Assembly (NCBI GenBank): GCA_022799175.1 | Contig: JAAWNY010000024.1 | Location: 1 to 39,886, forward strand | Length of the DNA: 39,886 nt | Source of the DNA: Lachnospiraceae bacterium | Lineage (GTDB): Bacteria > Bacillota > Clostridia > Lachnospirales > Lachnospiraceae | Direction: 5' to 3' | Part shown: one piece after another, positions 34,894-39,886 of the stretch | Numbering within the stretch: the stretch's first letter is position 1 | Layout: the number at the start of each line of letters is the position of its first letter | The notes under the pieces: generated by a model | The model's input: only the letters and a program-made list of their open reading frames with translations | Databases searched by the model: none | Told to the model about the DNA's origin: nothing | Made by a program: the position numbers and the translations under genes

Positions 34894-36348
34894 ATGACAT
34901 TACAAGAACCATCGTGGAAAAAAAATAACCTAAAGAAAAAGCTCCTTCTATTCGGCGCCGGGTTCTACGGCAGGAATGCCTGGGCAAAGCTGCACGATAA
35001 GTATGAACTGATTGGTTTTGTAGATAATAACCTTTCCTTATCCGGAACTTATTTGTGCGGGATACCTGTCATTTCTTATCGCGAATTGCCCGATTATTAT
35101 ACTGATGAAACGGATATTATCTTATGCACCAGGGAGTACGGAGCCATCAGCCACCAGCTCATGCAGCTGGGCATTACGAGTTATTATGTCATGCTGGAAG
35201 GCCTGCTGTATTATACCGGGCCACAGGAAACCATGATGCCAGTAGAACTGAATGACTATGAATATTATCGGAAAAAGGGGCCGGAAAAAAATATCCTGTA
35301 TATCCAGAATGCCGCTTGTATCCGGACCCATAAAATCGCCAGAATTATGAAAGACGCCGGGTACCGTGTTTTCCTGTTATATACCTTAGCGCCCCCGAAT
35401 GACGCCAACCGGCAATGGGCGGATACTTACGATCAAATATGGGGATTTTCCTCCATAAACGGGATTGTAGACTTTATCGGGAACAGTGAGTTTGATCTCC
35501 TCCACTGTTCCAATGAACCAGATTTATTAGCCAATATCGCGCGGGTAACTGCCAAGCCCATCGTTTTTGATACTCACGACATGCAAAGCATCCGCAGTCA
35601 TGTGAGTGCGGAAATCCTGGCGTTGGAATATTTGGCCAATCAGTACGCCGATGGAAATCTCTATACCTCATCCGGGGCGGCAGAGATTGCCAGGGAAAAG
35701 TATGGATTGGCAGACCGGGAAGTCTATGTGCTGGAAAATCGGATTCTGGACCCTGTCGATATCGGGATTCCCCAGAGAAAGCTTAGCGAGGCGGATCAGG
35801 AAATCCACTGCGTCTATGAGGGCGGGATCGTCGGTGGGAACAGAAACCACCACCGGTACTTTGAAAACATATGGAAGGAGATGACCTCCCGGGGAATCCA
35901 TATCCATTTTTATTCCCAATCCGATCCGGTATACTGTCGGCAGCTGGAAGAACAGAGCCCGTATCTTCACTATGAAGGCAACAAGGGAAGTGAGGAATTG
36001 GTCCGGGAAATGACCCGGTATGACTGCGGCCTTGCGGTATTCCATGTGACCGGGCAGAACCGTATGTTCTTAGAGACCGGTACGGCCAATAAAGTATATG
36101 AATACTTAAATGCCCAGCTCCCGGTAATTGTGGGGGATATTCAGTCTTATGTAGATTTTGTGGAACAATACCAGGTTGGCATCCGCCTGGATCTGGCAGG
36201 GGATATTGCCGGCCAGATAAAAGAGGCGTGCCAGATAAAAATCGCGGATGATTTTTTACAGAAGCATGGCCTGACTATGCGATCCAGCCAGAACGAACTG
36301 GAATGCTTTTATGAGAAAGTGAAGAGAAACAGGAGCAGAGGAAAATGA
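34894..36348 (+). CDS. Rossmann-like module fused to GT-B glycosyltransferase (GC-richer copy)
   Basis: A 484-residue paralog of the gene at 29913 with the same architecture: residues 18-110 form the Rossmann-like module (KLLLFGAGFYGRNAWAKLH, LIGFVDNNLSLSGTYLCGIPVIS), then the glycosyltransferase (NILYIQNAACIRTHKIARIMKDAGYRVFLLY, KPIVFDTHDMQS, IHCVYEGGIVGG, HYEGNKGSEELVREMTRYDCGLAVF, TANKVYEYLNAQLPVIVG). Base composition is clearly richer in GC than its AT-rich paralog, so the two did not arise by a recent tandem duplication here. ATG 34894 has AGGTGA 5 bases upstream; the frame is open back to a TTG at 34861. The stop overlaps the next start (ATGA). Confidence 0.82.
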   Translation: MTLQEPSWKKNNLKKKLLLFGAGFYGRNAWAKLHDKYELIGFVDNNLSLSGTYLCGIPVISYRELPDYYTDETDIILCTREYGAISHQLMQLGITSYYVMLEGLLYYTGPQETMMPVELNDYEYYRKKGPEKNILYIQNAACIRTHKIARIMKDAGYRVFLLYTLAPPNDANRQWADTYDQIWGFSSINGIVDFIGNSEFDLLHCSNEPDLLANIARVTAKPIVFDTHDMQSIRSHVSAEILALEYLANQYADGNLYTSSGAAEIAREKYGLADREVYVLENRILDPVDIGIPQRKLSEADQEIHCVYEGGIVGGNRNHHRYFENIWKEMTSRGIHIHFYSQSDPVYCRQLEEQSPYLHYEGNKGSEELVREMTRYDCGLAVFHVTGQNRMFLETGTANKVYEYLNAQLPVIVGDIQSYVDFVEQYQVGIRLDLAGDIAGQIKEACQIKIADDFLQKHGLTMRSSQNELECFYEKVKRNRSRGK

Positions 36349-37460
36349 GACTTCGCTGTTGTGATTTTTCTGAATTTGCCAGGCAGGTACAACGGGCTGG
36401 CAGCAAAATTGTCGTATTCGGGGCCGGCGTCATCGGCACCGTCACTGTCCCGGAAATTTTGCATCAATATCAATTGCAGGATCAAGTGGTATGCTACCTC
36501 GATAATAACCGCAGGGAACCAACCCCGACCATCGATATCGGAACCCGGAGGGTTATGGTTGAGCCGGTGGAATGGCTGGCTGGTGCCGGGGAAAATATCG
36601 TCATTCTCGTAGCTATCAGTCGGTATGCCGAAGCCCTGGAGCAACTGGGGCGCATGTCTTGCACGAAGAACATGCCCTGCTTTCTCATGCCCATGATGTG
36701 CATCCATAATTTTTGCAGCGGGGTTTCCCGCGGGGAGCCGGTGTTATCGGACAAGCCCCGGATCCCGAAAACGATCCATTATATGTGGCTGGGGAAGAAG
36801 CCGCTCCCACCGAATCTGCAGCAGTGCATCGATAGCTGGCAACGGTACTGTCCGGACTATGAGGTGGTCCGGTGGGATGAGAGCAATTACGATATCGCAA
36901 AACATGCCTATATGCGGGATGCGTACGAAAGAGGGGCCTATGGGTTTGTGCCGGACTATGCCCGGCTGGATATTCTGTACCAGTATGGGGGCATTTATAT
37001 GGATACGGATGTCGAGGTCATCAAAAGTCTGGATCCGCTGCTATACCAGGAGGCATTTTGCGGGGTGGAAAAGTGGCAGGTGGTAAACTTCGGGGGAGGC
37101 AGCGGCGCCGTAAAGGGGCACCGGATGATCGGGGAGTTTTTAAAGGCCAGGGAGGCGGTAAGCTTTCTGGACCAAAACGGCAGGCCCAACCCAATCACCT
37201 GTGGATTTTATGATACCAGGACTGCCTTAAAAAACGGCTACCGGATGGATGGCACCACCCAGAATATTGAGGGGATGAATCTTTATGCCTATGATTATTT
37301 CCACCCCTATGACTACATGTCGGGGCATACGAATCTCACCAAACATACATATGCCATTCACCGGTTTCATGGTGGGTGGCTGGATGAGAAGATGAAACGA
37401 GCCAATGAAAAAGCCACCAGCCGGTATGAACAGCTCTACCGGCTTTCAACCGAAAAATAA
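36345..37460 (+). CDS. Rossmann-like module fused to GT32 glycosyltransferase
   Basis: A 371-residue protein. Residues 18-115 are a Rossmann-like module (GSKIVVFGAGVIGTVTVPEIL, VVCYLDNNRREPT). From about 138 a family-32 glycosyltransferase follows: IPKTIHYMWLGKKPLPPNLQQCIDSW, FVPDYARLDILYQYGGIYMDTDVEV with the metal-binding DxD at Asp220/Asp222, and a conserved HRFHGGW near the end. GT32 enzymes transfer mannose, galactose or amino sugars; the donor is unknown. Coupled by 4-base overlap to the preceding gene. Confidence 0.88.
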   Translation: MRLRCCDFSEFARQVQRAGSKIVVFGAGVIGTVTVPEILHQYQLQDQVVCYLDNNRREPTPTIDIGTRRVMVEPVEWLAGAGENIVILVAISRYAEALEQLGRMSCTKNMPCFLMPMMCIHNFCSGVSRGEPVLSDKPRIPKTIHYMWLGKKPLPPNLQQCIDSWQRYCPDYEVVRWDESNYDIAKHAYMRDAYERGAYGFVPDYARLDILYQYGGIYMDTDVEVIKSLDPLLYQEAFCGVEKWQVVNFGGGSGAVKGHRMIGEFLKAREAVSFLDQNGRPNPITCGFYDTRTALKNGYRMDGTTQNIEGMNLYAYDYFHPYDYMSGHTNLTKHTYAIHRFHGGWLDEKMKRANEKATSRYEQLYRLSTEK

Positions 37461-37486
37461 GAGAAATACGGAAGGGAGATTTTTCA

Positions 37487-38809
37487 ATGTCATTATATCA
37501 GGCCATCGTTGCGCGAAAAGAAAAGATATCCCTGGTAGGCCTGGGCTATGTGGGAATGCCGATTGCGGTTGCCTTTGCCAAAAAGGCAAAGGTAATCGGT
37601 TATGATCTGAACCAGGAAAAAATTGCCCTATACCAAAAAGGAATCGACCCGACGCATGAAGTAGGGAACGAGGCAATCCAAAACACCACAGTGGAATTTA
37701 CCAGCGAAGAGGAAAAATTACGGGAGGCGCGGTTCCACATCATAGCCGTGCCGACCCCGGTGAACCAGGACCATACCCCGGATCTGTCCCCGGTCGAGGG
37801 GGCCAGCCGGATTGTGGGAAGAAACCTGACGAAAGGATCGATTGTGGTATATGAGTCCACTGTCTATCCGGGGGTTACGGAAAACGTATGTATCCCGATC
37901 TTGGAAGAAGAATCGGGGCTGCAATGCGGGATAGACTTTAAGGTAGGGTATTCCCCGGAGAGAATCAATCCGGGGGATAAAATCCACCGCCTGGAAAATA
38001 TAAAAAAGATTGTCTCAGGAATGGATGAAGAAGCATTAGGCGAGATCCAGAAGGTTTATGATCTGGTGATAGAAGCCGGCACCTGCCCGGTATCCAGTAT
38101 CAAGACGGCGGAAGCCATCAAGGTAGTGGAAAACAGCCAACGGGATATCAATATTGCTTTCATGAATGAATTGGCGATGGTCTTTGATCGCATGGGGATC
38201 GATACTAACGAAGTGGTGGACGGGATGAACACGAAATGGAATGCACTGGGGTTCCGTCCGGGGCTGGTGGGGGGCCATTGCATCGGGGTGGATCCGTATT
38301 ACTTTACCTATGAAGCAGAAAAGCTGGGGTACCACAGCCAAATTATCCTCAACGGCCGGATTGTCAATGACAGTATGGGGCGGTATGTGGCAAATGCGGC
38401 CATCCGGAAAATGATTGAAGCCGGGCAGGCGCCGAAAAAATCTCATGTGGTCATACTCGGCCTTACCTTTAAAGAAAATTGCCCGGATATCCGCAACAGC
38501 AAGGTAGCTGATATCCTGCAATGCTTTCAGGAATTCGGGATCGAGCCGACGGTAGTGGATCCATGGGCCAAGGAGAGCGACACCTTAAAAGAATACGGGG
38601 TAACCCTGACCCGCCTGGAAGAAGTGAAACATGCCGACTGTGTGATCGTGGCAGTAGCCCATGAGGAATTTAAAAATCTAGGGCTGGAGGAGATCAAAAG
38701 CTTATACCATCAAAAGTCAGAGAAAGAAGGCCGGGTTCTGATTGATGTCAAAGGGATCTATGATATCGCCGCCCTGGAGGAATCGGGACTGAACTGGTGG
38801 AGGCTGTAA
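37487..38809 (+). CDS. UDP-N-acetylhexosamine 6-dehydrogenase (WbpO/TviB type)
   Basis: A 440-residue nucleotide-sugar dehydrogenase that oxidises C6 of UDP-GlcNAc or UDP-GalNAc. The NAD motif ISLVGLGYVGMPIAVAFAKK, VPTPVNQDHTPDLSPVEGAS, YESTVYPGVTENVCIPILEE, YSPERINPGDK, and the catalytic GGHCIGVDPYY with Cys265 match the TviB/WbpO branch. It would supply the uronic acid used by the WbpB/E/D-like enzymes. AAGGGAG precedes the ATG. GC-rich compared with the block at 26280-34860. Confidence 0.92.
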   Translation: MSLYQAIVARKEKISLVGLGYVGMPIAVAFAKKAKVIGYDLNQEKIALYQKGIDPTHEVGNEAIQNTTVEFTSEEEKLREARFHIIAVPTPVNQDHTPDLSPVEGASRIVGRNLTKGSIVVYESTVYPGVTENVCIPILEEESGLQCGIDFKVGYSPERINPGDKIHRLENIKKIVSGMDEEALGEIQKVYDLVIEAGTCPVSSIKTAEAIKVVENSQRDINIAFMNELAMVFDRMGIDTNEVVDGMNTKWNALGFRPGLVGGHCIGVDPYYFTYEAEKLGYHSQIILNGRIVNDSMGRYVANAAIRKMIEAGQAPKKSHVVILGLTFKENCPDIRNSKVADILQCFQEFGIEPTVVDPWAKESDTLKEYGVTLTRLEEVKHADCVIVAVAHEEFKNLGLEEIKSLYHQKSEKEGRVLIDVKGIYDIAALEESGLNWWRL

Positions 38810-38846
38810 AAAACAGATCGGGACATTGAGCAGAATCCATGGTTTT

Positions 38847-38864
38847 GGCAATGGAACCATTGCC
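38847..38864. repeat. Perfect palindrome before the epimerase-like gene
   Basis: GGCAATGGAACCATTGCC: 8-bp arms around AA, 30 bases before the epimerase-like GTG. An alternative stem ATGGTT/AACCAT overlaps it. No T-tract follows, so it could be a protein-binding operator or an mRNA hairpin rather than a terminator. Confidence 0.5.
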
Positions 38865-38893
38865 TGTAAATCCCCACAGATAAGGAGAATAAT

Positions 38894-39556
38894 GTGAACT
38901 TTGAATTAACCGCCTCCATGATGTGTGCCAACTATGGCTGCTTGGAGCAAGAAGTAAAAAAACTGGAAGACGGGGGCATCGATTCGTTCCATATCGATAT
39001 CATGGACGGACGGTATGTACCGAACTTTGCCATGTCATTAAACGACATGGCATATATTGCGTCCATAGCTCAAAAGCCGCTGGACGTGCACTTGATGATT
39101 GAGCATCCCAACAATAATATCCATCTCTTTCTGGATCGGCTCCGGGCAGGGGATACGGTATATATCCATCCGGAGGCAGAATACCACCCCTCCACCACCT
39201 TACAGAAAATCATCCATGCCGGCATGATCCCCGGCATTGCGATCAACCCGGGAACCAGCATAGAGACAGTCATGGAAATGTTACGGATTGTTAAAAAAGT
39301 GCTGGTCATGTCGGTAAACCCGGGAAATGCCGGGCAGATGTATCTTCCCTATGTCGGAAAAAAGTACACCAGGCTGCTGTCTTTGAAGGATGAGATGCAC
39401 TTTGAAATCTACTGGGACGGGGCCTGCAGCGCCGACAAGATTCTGGAATACGCCCCGAGAGGCGTAAAAGGCTTTGTACTGGGGACGACCCTCCTGTTTG
39501 GAAAGAAGCGATCCTATGGAGAGACGTTACAGGATATCCGGGATTTGAAATTTTAA
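38894..39556 (+). CDS. Ribulose-phosphate 3-epimerase-like enzyme
   Basis: A 220-residue TIM-barrel sugar-phosphate 3-epimerase homolog. Family motifs are visible but divergent: ASMMCANYGCLEQEVKKLEDGG, SFHIDIMDGRYVPNFAMS, LDVHLMIEHP, MSVNPGNAGQMYLP. The usual VDGGI near the C-terminus reads YWDGAC, keeping the Asp. Housekeeping Rpe normally has NPGFGGQ and VDGGI, so this is probably a specialised epimerase for a precursor of the glycan locus (a pentulose or hexulose phosphate) and not the central-metabolism enzyme. Start is GTG with AAGGAGAATAAT upstream. It is the last gene of the locus in the window. Confidence 0.82.
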   Translation: MNFELTASMMCANYGCLEQEVKKLEDGGIDSFHIDIMDGRYVPNFAMSLNDMAYIASIAQKPLDVHLMIEHPNNNIHLFLDRLRAGDTVYIHPEAEYHPSTTLQKIIHAGMIPGIAINPGTSIETVMEMLRIVKKVLVMSVNPGNAGQMYLPYVGKKYTRLLSLKDEMHFEIYWDGACSADKILEYAPRGVKGFVLGTTLLFGKKRSYGETLQDIRDLKF

Positions 39557-39819
39557 TCCTTCCTCTTCCAAGGCTGAATATTCCCAAGGTCATAAAATAT
39601 AATTTAGCAGAATCGGAAATCATCCATAGAAGAAATATTTAGAACCAGTTTTATTTATGAAAAAACCATTATGAAAAAGCTCCAAATAAAAAGGAATAAA
39701 AACTGAGAAAACCAGCCAGGAAGAAAGGAGTGGGCAGAGGGATGAGGCGGCGGCAATGGGTTTGCCTGCTTCGCATTTGCAGGGATGATAGAAGTTCTTA
39801 AATTTGCGGAGTTTGCGTT
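39557..39819. other. Non-coding stretch after the glycan locus
   Basis: No convincing gene. Purine-rich sequence with a small CCTGC/GCAGG stem near 39764-39783. A minus-strand open frame of 82 codons (39620-39868) has no recognised domain and runs through the terminal hairpin; I treat it as chance. No terminator is visible directly after the epimerase-like gene. Confidence 0.5.
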
Positions 39820-39871
39820 GAAATGAAAATGCACACTGTCTGAGCAAAGCGAGTTTGGGCATTTTCATTTC
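39820..39871. repeat. Long hairpin repeat near the right edge
   Basis: GAAATGAAAATGC (39820-39832) and GCATTTTCATTTC (39859-39871) form a perfect 13-bp stem around a 26-base loop that contains GAGCAAAGCGAG. With a 2-base bulge the stem extends by TGCG/CGCA. The design resembles a dispersed palindromic or small MITE-like repeat; no T-tract makes it a plain terminator. Confidence 0.6.
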
Positions 39872-39886
39872 GCACTTAGCAAAATC

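Noticed and set aside
39620..39868. Minus-strand open frame of 82 codons with a hydrophobic stretch
   Set aside because: No ribosome site or recognised domain, and it runs through the hairpin repeat at 39820-39871; best explained as chance or part of a repeat.

Overview
The window looks like a chromosomal segment of a low-to-moderate-GC Clostridia, most likely a Lachnospiraceae-type gut anaerobe. This is inferred from gene content and style (strong AGGAGG-type ribosome sites, DapL lysine/peptidoglycan route, PduL plus acetate kinase, UPF0237/UPF0210 pair, SseB-CoaE-WalJ run), not from any database search.

Region 1 (1-17910) is housekeeping. It holds a type IA topoisomerase cut by the left edge, a left-handed beta-helix protein, upp, a lipoprotein, tRNA-Leu(CAA), dapL, a small zinc-finger membrane protein followed by polA, sseB-like, coaE, walJ/yycJ, an ACT-domain protein with its UPF0210 partner, a methyltransferase, tmcAL (convergent) and pduL-ackA. 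Several clear sigma-A-type promoters and intrinsic terminators are visible. The polA product is unusual: a complete DNA polymerase I with an extra C-terminal DUF523 domain in the same reading frame.

Region 2 (17911-20600) is a junction. After the ackA terminator come AT-rich sequence with palindromes, then a TnpB-family gene in which all three RuvC catalytic acids appear to be replaced while the zinc ribbon is kept. This is the pattern of a nuclease-dead, possibly RNA-guided DNA-binding protein. A stretch of hairpins with the layout of a guide-RNA scaffold lies just downstream. Next is a truncated, frameshifted copy of a gene found intact at 24858-26228.

Region 3 (20618-39556) is a large one-directional glycan locus. 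It carries a WbpB/WbpE/WbpD-like set (dehydrogenase, aminotransferase, N-acetyltransferase) for a UDP-2,3-diacetamido-uronic acid, two different nucleotide-sugar 6-dehydrogenases, a WbpG/PseA-type amidotransferase, an NAD-dependent epimerase, GT2, GT4-like and GT32 glycosyltransferases, an FkbM methyltransferase and a ribulose-phosphate-3-epimerase-like enzyme. Five of these proteins carry a similar N- or C-terminal Rossmann-like module joined to different catalytic domains. No flippase, polymerase or other multi-pass membrane protein is present here, so the sugars may be attached in the cytoplasm (for example to flagellin) or export genes lie outside. The locus is a base-composition mosaic: roughly 26280-34860 is very AT-rich and 34890-39556 is clearly more GC-rich, and each half contains one member of a paralogous fused glycosyltransferase pair.

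The most interesting items are the nuclease-dead TnpB-like gene with its putative RNA, the PolA-DUF523 fusion, and the repeated Rossmann module across the glycan enzymes.
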